Assembly: GCA_958449275.1 (NCBI GenBank)
Contig: CAUDHE010000002.1
Span: 1 to 64,000, forward strand
Reading direction: 5' to 3'
Length of the DNA stretch: 64,000 nucleotides
Source of the DNA: an uncultured Alistipes sp.
GTDB taxonomy: Bacteria > Bacteroidota > Bacteroidia > Bacteroidales > Rikenellaceae
Positions 54,870-63,830 of the stretch are shown here, piece by piece (the first letter of the stretch is position 1; the number at the start of each line of letters is the position of its first letter). Position numbers and translations under genes: made by a program. Under the pieces are notes generated by a model. The model was not told where the DNA came from, did not search any database, and worked only from the letters and a program-made list of their open reading frames with translations.

Positions 54870-55640
54870 TCAGCCCGGATTGGATCGGGGCGTCACCTTC
54901 AGACCCGCGTTCCAGAACTTATGCAGCGCCGCATGTTTCTCGGCGTTGAATACGAAATCGATGTTTTGCGTCAGATAGCCGTAAGCGTCGTAAGGCTTTT
55001 TGTCGAAGCCCTCCTCCGTTATGGCTTCCCATATCGACTCCACACCGAACGTCAGGGCATGTTGCAGAGCGTCGATCAGCTCGTAGGAGGTGCCTTTGCG
55101 GGCCACCCACACGGCGAAAGCGAAAGGCATGCCCGTATGCGCACGCCACTCCTCGGCCAAATCGTAGGAGTAGGCGAACAGCCCCTCGTGGTCGAACACC
55201 TTGTCGCCTATGAGCAGGAACGCGTCGCCTTCACGGGCGAAAGCCGGTTGCGTGTAGTCGGTCAGATCGTACCATTCGGGAGCGATTTTCCACTTCGATG
55301 CGGCCAGATACCCCGTAAGCTGCACCGACGTGCGCGAATGCGCATCGAGAAATATGCGGCGCACCTTCTCTATCGGAGTGTTGGACAACAGTACCACCGT
55401 GCGTACGGGCCCCGAAGCGCCTACGCAGTAATCGGTAATTATTTCGGTGGATTTCATTTGCGGAACCGCCGCCGAGGGAATCAGAGCTATGTCGGCCAAG
55501 CCTCGGGCGTAATTTTCGGCGCAATCGGCGGGAGGAGCGAGCAGGAGATCGGCGCGAAGACTACCTTCGTGCCTGATGCCGTAGATGAACGGTATCGTAT
55601 TCAGATACGACACCGCCGCTATGCGTGGAATATTGACCAT
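54870..55640 (-). CDS. mqnA: Chorismate dehydratase MqnA (futalosine menaquinone pathway)
   Basis: 256 aa. It has the MqnA opening IAAVSYLNTIPFIYGI (substrate-binding SYLN), then DIALIPSAAVPQM and LLSNTPIEKVRRIFLDAHSR, TSVQLTGYLA, typical of the periplasmic-binding-like fold used by MqnA/MqnD. It removes water from chorismate to give 3-enolpyruvylbenzoate, the first step of the futalosine route. The start at 55640 (MVNIPR) fits family length and has AGGAG upstream; 55670 is an alternative. No other mqn gene is in this window. Confidence 0.88.
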   Translation of the reverse strand: MVNIPRIAAVSYLNTIPFIYGIRHEGSLRADLLLAPPADCAENYARGLADIALIPSAAVPQMKSTEIITDYCVGASGPVRTVVLLSNTPIEKVRRIFLDAHSRTSVQLTGYLAASKWKIAPEWYDLTDYTQPAFAREGDAFLLIGDKVFDHEGLFAYSYDLAEEWRAHTGMPFAFAVWVARKGTSYELIDALQHALTFGVESIWEAITEEGFDKKPYDAYGYLTQNIDFVFNAEKHAALHKFWNAGLKVTPRSNPG

Positions 55641-55708
55641 CGTCCATACGTTTCTCCTAATCGGTTTCATGTCAGTCGTTTCGCCCCGTTCGGCGAACTT
55701 CCGATCTG

Positions 55709-55740
55709 CAAAGATAACAAATCGTATGCAAAATAGCAAA
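55709..55740 (-). promoter_or_regulatory. mqnA promoter
   Basis: Minus strand: -7 TATCTTTG at 55709-55716 and -33 TTTG at 55737-55740, spacer 20 bases. Confidence 0.8.
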
Positions 55741-55822
55741 TAATATTTAGGTCCCCGCAACCCTGATTCATCCCGTCACCGAACGACTCGGCTCGGTGCG
55801 GCGCGGGATTTTTGCGGCTCGC

Positions 55823-56737
55823 CTATTCGAACGCTTCGCGGACTGGTTTGCCGCGCCATGCGTCGGGCGTGGCCGCGCCGAAAATGTAGGCGATGGTAGG
55901 CGCCGTGTCGTAGCGCATCACCGAAGCCGCAATTTCGTGGCCGCTCTTTACGCCGCGGCCGAAAAATATCAGCGGAGCCTCCATTTCCGCCATCGTGGTG
56001 CCGCCGTGTCCCGTTCCCGTGCCGCCGTGATCGGATACGATGACGAATATGGTGCCGTCGTACATGCCGACTCGCTTGGTCGTCGCCACGATTCGGGCCA
56101 GATGCGCATCCAGTTCGTGCATGCGATCCATGTAAGGCTCCGATCCCCAGCCGTATTTATGCCCCTCCGCATCGGGCGAATCGTAGATCACCATCGAAAA
56201 CTCGGGCTTGTGCTCCGCGAGATAGGCGGTGAAGGCGTCGGTGATATCGTCGCTGCGGTTCTCGCCCGTCGGGATATGCTTGTGATATGTCGCGGCCTTG
56301 TTGTCTATCAGGTCGCCCTGCACATCCCATTCGTACATGACGCATATGTCCATGTCGGGATCGTGGTCGCGCAGGACCGTCAGTATGGTGGGGAATATGC
56401 CGTTTTTGCCGAGTTCCACCGACGGGAAATCGGGCTTTCGGCTTCCCCAAGTATTGAACCCGTGCATTTCTGGCCCTACGCCCATATACATCGAAGCCCA
56501 GTTGCAGGCGCTCGACGAGGGGAGAATGCTGCGGGCTTTCGCTGTCCATGCGCCTTCGTCGATCATCGTTTGCAGGGTCGGCATGTCGAGTTTGTCGAGC
56601 ACATTGCCTGCCAAACCGTCGAAGCCGACCACGACCACGTGTTTTACGCCGCGTATGCCTCCTCGGTCGTTTCCGACGCAAGATACGAATAACGCGAATG
56701 CCGACAGAGCGATCAGAAAGAGTGCGGTCTTTTTCAT
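55823..56737 (-). CDS. Alkaline-phosphatase-superfamily nucleotide pyrophosphatase/phosphodiesterase lipoprotein
   Basis: 304 aa. Lipobox FVSC (Cys 20). The metal site pattern of type I phosphodiesterases is present: HVVVVGFDGLAGNVLDKLD, the nucleophile region SSSACNWASMYMGVGPEMHG, YDSPDAEGHKYGWGSEPY, MYDGTIFVIVSDHGGTGTGH. Members cleave nucleotide or lipid phosphodiesters; the substrate here is unknown. Monocistronic with its own promoter. Confidence 0.9.
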   Translation of the reverse strand: MKKTALFLIALSAFALFVSCVGNDRGGIRGVKHVVVVGFDGLAGNVLDKLDMPTLQTMIDEGAWTAKARSILPSSSACNWASMYMGVGPEMHGFNTWGSRKPDFPSVELGKNGIFPTILTVLRDHDPDMDICVMYEWDVQGDLIDNKAATYHKHIPTGENRSDDITDAFTAYLAEHKPEFSMVIYDSPDAEGHKYGWGSEPYMDRMHELDAHLARIVATTKRVGMYDGTIFVIVSDHGGTGTGHGGTTMAEMEAPLIFFGRGVKSGHEIAASVMRYDTAPTIAYIFGAATPDAWRGKPVREAFE

Positions 56738-56769
56738 GGGAAATGATTTTAGGGGTTATTTTTCGTATA

Positions 56770-56800
56770 CAAATATAACCGAATCATTCGATTCGCGCAA
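56770..56800 (-). promoter_or_regulatory. Promoter of the phosphodiesterase lipoprotein
   Basis: Minus strand: -7 TATATTTG at 56770-56777 and -33 TTG at 56798-56800, spacer 20 bases. Confidence 0.75.
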
Positions 56801-56821
56801 TCGCCGCATTGCGAAACCGGT

Positions 56822-56857
56822 AAAAAAAACGGTTGTCCGCACAATGGGACAACCGTT
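56822..56857 (-). terminator. Terminator of the coiled-coil membrane protein gene
   Basis: An 11-bp perfect stem AACGGTTGTCC (56828-56838) with its complement (56847-56857) is followed by eight T on the minus strand. Confidence 0.93.
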
Positions 56858-56879
56858 GATGCTTCGGCGCCGTGAGCCG

Positions 56880-57800
56880 TTATCGCATGGCGACGTCGGC
56901 CTGACCGATGAGACGGCCTTCGGTATAGAGCTCCACGCGATAGGTACCCGCGGTGAAGCCGCTGCCGTTGTAGAATATCTTGACGGGAAGATCGTCGTTC
57001 TGATAATCGACGTCGCGTTGCGCCGAGTATATCTTGGGTTCGCCTTCGAACGTGAACGACGCCGCATCGGGTGTCGACAGCACGTAGCCGTCGGGCGATG
57101 TGATGCAGACATATATGGTCTTGGCTCCCGGCTCGGCCAGTTCGTTGCCCGCCAGCACGAAGTTGACGCTCAGACGAGCCGCATTCTTCACTCGTGTGAT
57201 CTCCTTGCTCTTGGCGTTGAGCGCCGCCATGGTTATGTTGCGGGCGCGGATTACCGAACCTACGCGCACCTTGTTGTTCAACTCCTCGGCACGCTCCTCG
57301 GCCATCTCTGCGCGCAACTGGGCGGTCGAAATCTCTTTCTTGTAGTTGATATTCTCTTTCACCAGCTTCTTGTTGAGGTTGTTGAGCGAGTCGATCTGAC
57401 GTATGTAACCCTGCATCACGGTACGCAGCGTACCCACCTCTTTCTCATAAGCACGTATCTTGGCATAGTTGAGGCGACGCTCGTTCTTGAGCTGTTCCAT
57501 CAGCTGGTTGGCCTCCTCGAGGTTGGCTGCGATGGAGTCGTTCTTGATCTTCAGGTCGTCGAACGAGACGATGAGACTGTCCAGATCGCCCTGAATCTTG
57601 TTGCGATCCTGTTCCAGAAGCACGTATTCGGCCTGCTGCTCGCGGTGTATGTTGAAGTAGAGCAACGACAATGCCACCAGTATGACTGCCAGAATTATGA
57701 TTACTATACGGTAACCGCGCACGGCTTTGTTGTCCGTCTCCTGACGATCGTACTCGTCCTCGTACATCGAGTCGTCGTAATCGTTATATTCGTCTCTCAT
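56880..57800 (-). CDS. Single-pass membrane protein with long periplasmic coiled coil
   Basis: 306 aa. A very acidic N-terminus (DEYNDYDDSMYEDEYDRQE) precedes one membrane helix (about 31-48, IVIIILAVILVALSLLYF), then about 125 residues of coiled coil (55-180) and a C-terminal beta-sandwich of about 120 residues (FVLAGNELAEPGAKTIYVCI, YRVELYTEGRLIGQADV). The layout suggests a periplasmic spacer or envelope-structure protein common in Bacteroidales. I recognise no enzyme motif and no named family. Confidence 0.75.
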   Translation of the reverse strand: MRDEYNDYDDSMYEDEYDRQETDNKAVRGYRIVIIILAVILVALSLLYFNIHREQQAEYVLLEQDRNKIQGDLDSLIVSFDDLKIKNDSIAANLEEANQLMEQLKNERRLNYAKIRAYEKEVGTLRTVMQGYIRQIDSLNNLNKKLVKENINYKKEISTAQLRAEMAEERAEELNNKVRVGSVIRARNITMAALNAKSKEITRVKNAARLSVNFVLAGNELAEPGAKTIYVCITSPDGYVLSTPDAASFTFEGEPKIYSAQRDVDYQNDDLPVKIFYNGSGFTAGTYRVELYTEGRLIGQADVAMR

Positions 57801-58150
57801 AAACTTAATGTTTTTGATATTTCAGGTCCAATCCTCGGCGGGGCTGCCGACGGCACGCCCGCTTTCTCTCGCAAAGATAAGTTATTTTTGCAAACTATGT
57901 ACAAATTTGCACTTTTTCTCGCCCTCCCGCGGCAGGGCGAAACGCAAAATTTCGACATAAGGAGAAAAAATGGCTTGAATATTGAGCGGGAATCGACATA
58001 AAATGATATTTTTGCATTGTAAATATAAGGTATGCGCGGCCGCGCGCAATAAAAGCGTCGGTTTTTACGTTATCCGTACAGGAGATACCATACCGATACG
58101 TATCTCGCGCGAATCCTCGCATTCGATTTAACCTTAAACCTATGTGCGCT
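57801..58150. promoter_or_regulatory. Divergent promoter region
   Basis: For the minus-strand coiled-coil gene, TATCTTTG (minus) lies at 57872-57879. For the plus-strand Trp/Gly-rich lipoprotein, TATTTTTG lies at 58007-58014, leaving a leader of about 130 bases. A second plus-strand match (TATTTTTG, 57883-57890) touches the minus -7 element. No gene is seen in this stretch. Confidence 0.65.
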
Positions 58151-59479
58151 ATGAAGAACTTGAAGAGTATTTTAGTCGCGACACTCACGGCACTGGCCGC
58201 GAGCGCATGCACGTCGGCCTATTATGGTTCGGCGGGCGATTACGACGATCTATACGCCACACACGACAGAGGAGCCATAGCCGACCGACAGCGCGCCCAA
58301 GCCGAGGCACGTCGCGCCGAAGCCGAGGCTCGCAAGGCCGAAGCGGAAGCGCGTCAGGCCGAATGGAATGCCCGAACGGCCGAGATACTTGCCGCTGCGG
58401 GCGGGATCGACGGCGTGACGGCAGCCGATTCGGACAATCGGATAATAATAGTCGAGGACGACTCGCCGCAGAGTTTCGTGGCCGACAGCTACGAAAGCGC
58501 CTATGCGCGCCGTCTGCGCGGATTCACCTCGCCCAACTACCGCATGCCGTCGAGCTACTTCAATTTGCGCTACGGAGGCAGCTACGCCTTCGCCACGGCC
58601 TACGACCCTGCGGTATACAACATAATGGTGTCGGGCGATCAGGTGTGGGTGGAGCCCAAGTACATCACCTCCATGTTCGGCACGTGGGGTGCGGCCAATG
58701 CCACGGCCATACTCTGCTCGCCGTGGTACTACGGCTGGAGTCATTACGACCCGTGGTACTATTCGTGGTGGGGATACCCCCGCTATTCGTGGTACGACTG
58801 GAATTGGAACATATGTTATGGATGGAATTACGGCTGGGGGTCCAACATTTGGTGGGGCTGGGGCGGACTCTATCGTCCGTGGCATTACCACCATTACGGC
58901 CCGGGCTGGGGAGGTCCTCACTGGGGACACGACCATTGGGGCTGGGGACCGCAGTACGGCGGCGGTGGCGGCGGTTACTGGAACCGCGGCGGCAGCTACT
59001 ACGGTTCGCGCAACAACGACACCCGATTCCCGGGTGGAGGCAATTCGCGCCCCTCGCGCGGCAATTCGATAGTGAACCGCGGCTCGTCGACCTCGACGCC
59101 CTATCGCTCGCCCAACACGGGCAACTCTTACGGTACGCCGTCGCGCGGCAGCAACGCCGCCGCAAACATCCGTCAGGAGACTTCGGGTTCGCGAGGCCGA
59201 GGTACGGTCACCACCTCGACCACCACGAACCGCAACGACAACGGTTCGATGCGCAACCGCAACACGTTGGAAAACCGCACCACCACGCGCAACGACGACA
59301 GCTACCGCAACAACAGCAATTACAACAATAACAATTCGAGTTTCAATTCTAACCGCGGCACCTCGTCGTCTTCGTCGTTCGGATCGGGTTCGTCGGGCGG
59401 TGCCTCGCGCGGAGGCGGCTTCTCGGGCGGTAGCGGCAGCGGCGGCGGTTCGCGAAGCGGCGGCTCGCGCGGACGATAA
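58151..59479 (+). CDS. Low-complexity lipoprotein: Ala/Glu coiled coil, Trp/Tyr/Gly core, Asn/Ser/Gly tail
   Basis: 442 aa. Lipobox ASAC (Cys 20). A charged heptad-like stretch RRAEAEARKAEAEARQAE (about 51-70) is followed by a folded part (about 100-185), then a zone extremely rich in Trp, Tyr, Gly and His (about 186-285, for example WNICYGWNYGWGSNIWWGW), and a Ser/Asn/Arg/Gly tail (about 285-442). It may be an outer-surface or extracellular adhesive or glycan-binding protein. Codon usage matches the neighbours. An in-frame ATG at 58142 is an alternative start. Followed by an OmpP1-type barrel. Confidence 0.8.
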   Translation: MKNLKSILVATLTALAASACTSAYYGSAGDYDDLYATHDRGAIADRQRAQAEARRAEAEARKAEAEARQAEWNARTAEILAAAGGIDGVTAADSDNRIIIVEDDSPQSFVADSYESAYARRLRGFTSPNYRMPSSYFNLRYGGSYAFATAYDPAVYNIMVSGDQVWVEPKYITSMFGTWGAANATAILCSPWYYGWSHYDPWYYSWWGYPRYSWYDWNWNICYGWNYGWGSNIWWGWGGLYRPWHYHHYGPGWGGPHWGHDHWGWGPQYGGGGGGYWNRGGSYYGSRNNDTRFPGGGNSRPSRGNSIVNRGSSTSTPYRSPNTGNSYGTPSRGSNAAANIRQETSGSRGRGTVTTSTTTNRNDNGSMRNRNTLENRTTTRNDDSYRNNSNYNNNNSSFNSNRGTSSSSSFGSGSSGGASRGGGFSGGSGSGGGSRSGGSRGR

Positions 59480-59509
59480 TGTCCATAACATTAACTAAAT
59501 GTGTGCAAA

Positions 59510-61156
59510 ATGAAAATAATCGGAAAACTTTCGCTTCTCATAGCCTCGGCAGCCTTTGCGGGCACCGCCTCGGCGCAATACAGGTTCGGCGGACTGATGA
59601 TGGACCACGACGGCATGATGTCGAACGACATGTATTCGCTCTCGCAGGCGGGCTTCGGATTCGGCACCGCCCGCTCGATGGGTATGGCCGGAGCATTCGC
59701 CTCGCTCGGCGGCGACGCGGCGTCGATGGGCATCAATCCCGCGGGACTGGGCATGTATCGCCACAACGAGGTGACGATAAGCCCGATAATGGGGTTCAAC
59801 AACGCGGTCAACAGCGCGGCCGACTGGGGCGACAACAAACAGAGCCGATTTGCGATGAGCAACATCGGCGCCGTGTTCAACGTCTACGAAAGCAGCCGCA
59901 CGCGACTGGTGAGCCTCAGCGTCGGAATAGGCTACAACCGAGTGGCCGACTTCAACTACCGCTACGGCTTCACGTCGGAAAGCGGCCCGTCGAACGCCCC
60001 CTACCGATCGATTAACGACGCGTTCTCGCGTCAGCTCGGGCAAGGCGGCATATTCCCCGACAAGAACGGCAATCTCAACTACGGTTACGACATGGCTTAC
60101 TACTGGGGCGGCGCACTGGCCTACAACGGCTATATGCTCGATACGGGCGAAGACGAATTCGGCCCCTATTGGACCACGGCCGACCGCCTTGGCGTAAATG
60201 CGAGCGTGGGCCACACGGCCGGCGTCGAGAGCCGCGGTTCGATAGGCGAATACGACATTGCGTTCGGATGCAATTTCGACAGCAAATTCTACCTCGGCGC
60301 GACCATCGGTTTGCAGGCCGTAGACTGGAAACGCCAGTTCTACTACGGCGAGGACTACATCTATAACGGTGAAACGCCGGTCCGCTCGGACGGCACACCC
60401 CTGCAAACGCCCGCCAAATGGATGGATTACAATCAGGCCGTCGACGTGTCGGGCACGGGCGTAAACTTCAAACTGGGCTTCATCTGGCGTCCCATTCCCG
60501 CCCTGCGCGTAGGCGCGGCCTTGCATACGCCCACCTACTATTCGCTCAAGCGCAGCTATCAGGCATATGCCGCGACCAATTTCAATCCTAACGGCGACAC
60601 CACGCCTTCGCTCGACGACGACGGCGACAATACGTGGGATTTTGTTTCGCCCACGCGCCTCATGTTCGGACTCTCGTACACCGTGGGCCGCTTCGCCATC
60701 ATCTCGGCCGACTACGAACGCGACTGGTACAACGGCATGCGCGTGAAAAACATACCGTCGGGATTCGACCTCACGAAAGCCGACTACCGTTCGGAGTTCA
60801 CCAATAACTTCAAGGGTTCCAATACGCTGCGCGTCGGATTGGAGGTTAAGCCGCTGCCCGCATTAGCCCTGCGTGCGGGTTACGGTGTGGCCGATTCTAT
60901 GCTCCGCAACGAAAAGGAGCTGTATTACAACTCGCCTCTCACATACAAGAGCACCTGCTGCTCGGGCGGTCTGGGCCTGGCTTTCGGCGGATTAAACGTC
61001 GATCTCACATATCAGTATCTCGAGAACAAGCAGACCGAGTATATGCTCTATTATGCGCTCGACAGCCGTTCGGGAACGTTCGACACGGCGAGCCCCGTCT
61101 ATTCGACCGATCTGAAGCGCAACTACGTCATACTCTCCGTAGGATATAAATTCTGA
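59510..61156 (+). CDS. OmpP1/FadL-type outer-membrane transport protein
   Basis: 548 aa. Signal peptide (1-23, ending TASAQY). The FadL-like N-terminal region has SMGMAGAFASLGGDAASMGI and NPAGLGMYRHNEVT, the hatch motif of this group, followed by many beta strands and a C-terminal Phe (VILSVGYKF). It is a probable outer-membrane channel for hydrophobic molecules. The ATG at 59510 is preferred; a GTG three codons earlier is in frame. It lies between the Trp/Gly lipoprotein (30 bases) and EEP gene (17 bases), so all three are probably one transcript. Confidence 0.88.
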   Translation: MKIIGKLSLLIASAAFAGTASAQYRFGGLMMDHDGMMSNDMYSLSQAGFGFGTARSMGMAGAFASLGGDAASMGINPAGLGMYRHNEVTISPIMGFNNAVNSAADWGDNKQSRFAMSNIGAVFNVYESSRTRLVSLSVGIGYNRVADFNYRYGFTSESGPSNAPYRSINDAFSRQLGQGGIFPDKNGNLNYGYDMAYYWGGALAYNGYMLDTGEDEFGPYWTTADRLGVNASVGHTAGVESRGSIGEYDIAFGCNFDSKFYLGATIGLQAVDWKRQFYYGEDYIYNGETPVRSDGTPLQTPAKWMDYNQAVDVSGTGVNFKLGFIWRPIPALRVGAALHTPTYYSLKRSYQAYAATNFNPNGDTTPSLDDDGDNTWDFVSPTRLMFGLSYTVGRFAIISADYERDWYNGMRVKNIPSGFDLTKADYRSEFTNNFKGSNTLRVGLEVKPLPALALRAGYGVADSMLRNEKELYYNSPLTYKSTCCSGGLGLAFGGLNVDLTYQYLENKQTEYMLYYALDSRSGTFDTASPVYSTDLKRNYVILSVGYKF

Positions 61157-61173
61157 CATAGTCCGACCCGAAC

Positions 61174-62025
61174 ATGAAGAGACTCAAATTTTTATTGGCG
61201 ACGGCATTGGCCGCGGGGTTGTGCGGCTGCGGGTCCGAAGCGGAATTCCGCCTCGCATCGTACAACATACGCTATGACTCGCAGGCCGACGCGCAAAACG
61301 GCGACGGATGGGACGACCGCAAAGGCGCGGTCGCGGAAATGATACTGTCGCACGACATCGATATTGCGGGCACGCAAGAGGGCGATCGGCGGCAGCTCGA
61401 CGATCTGCTGGCCCTCATGCCCGACTACGACTGCATCAGCCATCCCTACGGGGGCAAGAACGGCGATCTGCATAACTGTGCCACTTTCTATCGCCGCGAC
61501 CGTTTCGAGGTGCTCGACGAGGGGACTTTCTGGTACAGCGAGACGCCCGACGAAAAGAGTCTCGGATGGGATGCCACCGATCTGCGCATATGCAACTGGG
61601 GCAAATTTCGGGATAAGCGGTCGGGCAAGGAGTTCTATCTGTTCAATTCGCATTTCTACTGGCGCCTGAAAGAGGCCAAGCGCAATTCGGGCAAGGTGCT
61701 GTGCGACAAGATCGGGCAGTTGGCGGGCGATGTCGCGGTCATCTGTACGGGCGATTTCAATTCCACCGACGACACGCCGCAGATCAAGGATATCGAAAAG
61801 TTGCTGAGCGATGCCCGCCGCATAAGCGAAAGCCTCCCCACGGGACCTGAGAAGACCGATTTGGGCGGCGGCAACTTCCAAGGCGCGCCTAAGGCTCGTA
61901 TAGACTACGTATTCGTGAACGGCCGCGTGAAGGTAGAGAGTTACGACGTGCCCGAGGATGTGCGCGAGAACGGCCATTATCCGTCGGATCATCTGCCCGT
62001 GGTGTGCCGGCTCGCAATCGATTAA
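61174..62025 (+). CDS. EEP-family lipoprotein (second copy)
   Basis: 283 aa. Lipobox LCGC (Cys 19). Motifs parallel the 47019-47864 protein: LASYNIRYDS, IAGTQEGDRRQLDDLL, FNSHFYWRLKEAKRNSG, ICTGDFNSTDDTP, YPSDHLPVVCRL, with the shared GTFWYSETPDEKSLGWD block. In this protein HLDH is replaced by HFYW, so one active-site His/Asp pair may differ. Exported phosphodiesterase or nuclease of unknown target, in a unit with an OmpP1-type barrel. Confidence 0.9.
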   Translation: MKRLKFLLATALAAGLCGCGSEAEFRLASYNIRYDSQADAQNGDGWDDRKGAVAEMILSHDIDIAGTQEGDRRQLDDLLALMPDYDCISHPYGGKNGDLHNCATFYRRDRFEVLDEGTFWYSETPDEKSLGWDATDLRICNWGKFRDKRSGKEFYLFNSHFYWRLKEAKRNSGKVLCDKIGQLAGDVAVICTGDFNSTDDTPQIKDIEKLLSDARRISESLPTGPEKTDLGGGNFQGAPKARIDYVFVNGRVKVESYDVPEDVRENGHYPSDHLPVVCRLAID

Positions 62026-62090
62026 CCGCGTCCCGACGCGTGGCGATCAAAAAAACGGGCATCGGTTATACACGTTAAACAAAAAAAGGT

Positions 62091-62098
62091 TACTTTTG
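62091..62098 (+). promoter_or_regulatory. -7 element of proS
   Basis: TACTTTTG lies 106 bases before the proS ATG. No clear -33. The leader contains an A/T-rich stretch and GAAAGCGGCC. Confidence 0.55.
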
Positions 62099-62196
62099 TC
62101 ATTCGGACGAAAGCGGCCTTTTTTTCGTATGCGGCGGTACGCGCGCCGAAAGCAAACAATACCTGATCTGAAAATTTCGAAATAAAAAAACGCAAT

Positions 62197-63681
62197 ATGG
62201 CAGTTGAACTTAAAGATCTGACCAAAGTCGAGGACAACTACTCGAAATGGTACAACGACCTGGTCGTGAAAGCGGGTCTGGCCGAAAATTCGGCCGTAAG
62301 AGGATGTATGGTAATCAAACCCTACGGTTACGCCATCTGGGAGAAGATGCAGCGCGTGCTGGACGACATGTTCAAGCAGACGGGCCACGAGAACGCCTAT
62401 TTCCCGCTGTTCATCCCCAAATCGTTCTTCTCGCGCGAAGCGCACCACGTAGAGGGTTTCGCCAAGGAGTGCGCCGTGGTGACTCACTACCGTCTGAAGA
62501 ATGATCCCGACGGCAAGGGTATCGTGGTCGATCCCGCCGCCAAACTCGAGGAGGAACTTATAGTGCGTCCCACTTCGGAGACCATAATCTGGAATACCTA
62601 TAAGAACTGGATCACATCCTATCGCGACCTGCCCATACTCTGCAATCAGTGGGCCAACGTTGTGCGTTGGGAGATGCGCACCCGTCTGTTTCTGCGCACC
62701 GCCGAGTTCCTTTGGCAGGAGGGACACACGGCGCATGCCACCCGCGAGGAGGCTGTGGCCGAGGCCGAGAAGATGATACGTGTTTACCAAAGTTTCGCCG
62801 AGGAGTGGATGGGCGTGCCCGTTATCGTGGGGCACAAGTCGCCCAACGAACGCTTTGCGGGCGCCGAGGATACTCTCACCATCGAAGCCCTGATGCAGGA
62901 CGGCAAGGCTTTGCAGAGCGGCACCTCGCACTTCCTCGGACAGAACTTCGCCAAGGCTTTCGACGTGACGTATACCACCAAGGAGGGCGGTCAGGAGTAT
63001 GTGTGGGCCACTTCATGGGGCGTGTCGACACGTCTGATGGGCGCGCTCATCATGGCGCATTCCGATAACAACGGTCTGGTGCTGCCGCCCAAACTCGCCC
63101 CGATTCAGGTGGCTATGGTCCCCATATACAAAGGCGCCGAGCAGCTTGCCGTCATGACCGAGAAGATGGAGGCGATAGCCGCCGAACTGCGTGCCCGCGG
63201 CATCAGCGTGAAGGTCGACACTCGCGACAACGTGCGCTCGGGCTTCAAGTTCGCCGAATACGAGCTCAAGGGAGTGCCCGTGCGTCTGGCCCTCGGCCCG
63301 CGCGATCTTGAAAACGGTACCATCGAGCTGGCGCGCCGCGACACCCTTTCGAAAGAGACCGTGTCGCAGGAGGGACTGGCCGACCGTATCGTTGCTCTCA
63401 TGGACGAGATTCAGGCCAACATATTCCGCAAGGCACTCGATTACCGTACCTCGATGATTACGCGTGTCGATACTTGGGACGAGTTCGTCGACGTTCTCGA
63501 CAACAAGGGCGGATTCATTTCGGCTCACTGGGACGGTAGCGTCGAAACCGAGGTGGCTATCAAGGAGGCCACCAAAGCCACCATCCGCTGTATCCCTCTC
63601 GACGCCGAAGAGGAGGAGGGCAAATGCGTCTATACGGGCAAGCCGTCGCATCGCCGCGTTCTTTTCGCCCGCAGCTATTGA
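62197..63681 (+). CDS. proS: Prolyl-tRNA synthetase (short, archaeal/eukaryote-type)
   Basis: 494 aa, the short ProRS form without the bacterial INS editing insertion. Class II motifs: motif 1 region [20 protein letters not shown], motif 2 [20 protein letters not shown], motif 3 near [16 protein letters not shown]. The anticodon-binding domain (about 285-390) and a zinc-like or C-terminal domain ending ARSY are typical of this type. It charges tRNA-Pro. Own promoter and terminator. Confidence 0.96.
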   Translation: MAVELKDLTKVEDNYSKWYNDLVVKAGLAENSAVRGCMVIKPYGYAIWEKMQRVLDDMFKQTGHENAYFPLFIPKSFFSREAHHVEGFAKECAVVTHYRLKNDPDGKGIVVDPAAKLEEELIVRPTSETIIWNTYKNWITSYRDLPILCNQWANVVRWEMRTRLFLRTAEFLWQEGHTAHATREEAVAEAEKMIRVYQSFAEEWMGVPVIVGHKSPNERFAGAEDTLTIEALMQDGKALQSGTSHFLGQNFAKAFDVTYTTKEGGQEYVWATSWGVSTRLMGALIMAHSDNNGLVLPPKLAPIQVAMVPIYKGAEQLAVMTEKMEAIAAELRARGISVKVDTRDNVRSGFKFAEYELKGVPVRLALGPRDLENGTIELARRDTLSKETVSQEGLADRIVALMDEIQANIFRKALDYRTSMITRVDTWDEFVDVLDNKGGFISAHWDGSVETEVAIKEATKATIRCIPLDAEEEEGKCVYTGKPSHRRVLFARSY

Positions 63682-63706
63682 CGCTCCGTACACACCATCG
63701 AACAAT

Positions 63707-63735
63707 AAGGTCCGCCATGTCGGCGGACCTTGTTT
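63707..63735 (+). terminator. Terminator of proS
   Basis: A 10-bp perfect stem AAGGTCCGCC (63707-63716) with its complement (63722-63731), loop of five, is followed by GTTTTC. Confidence 0.9.
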
Positions 63736-63780
63736 TCGTTTATGCGACTCTCATGTCGTAACCCGCAGATATGCCCGATA

Positions 63781-63807
63781 AAAAACCGCCCGAGGATTCT
63801 CGGGCGG
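63781..63807 (-). terminator. Terminator of the DUF1080 gene
   Basis: A 9-bp perfect stem CCGCCCGAG (63786-63794) with its complement (63799-63807) is followed on the minus strand by TTTTTT, 24 bases after the stop. Confidence 0.93.
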
Positions 63808-63830
63808 TAAGGTTTCGAATGCGGGAACCG

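Noticed and set aside
58144..59331. Alternative frame of 395 codons over the Trp/Gly-rich gene
   Set aside because: The 58151 frame begins with a clean lipoprotein signal peptide and has consistent codon bias. The other is a by-product of low-complexity sequence.
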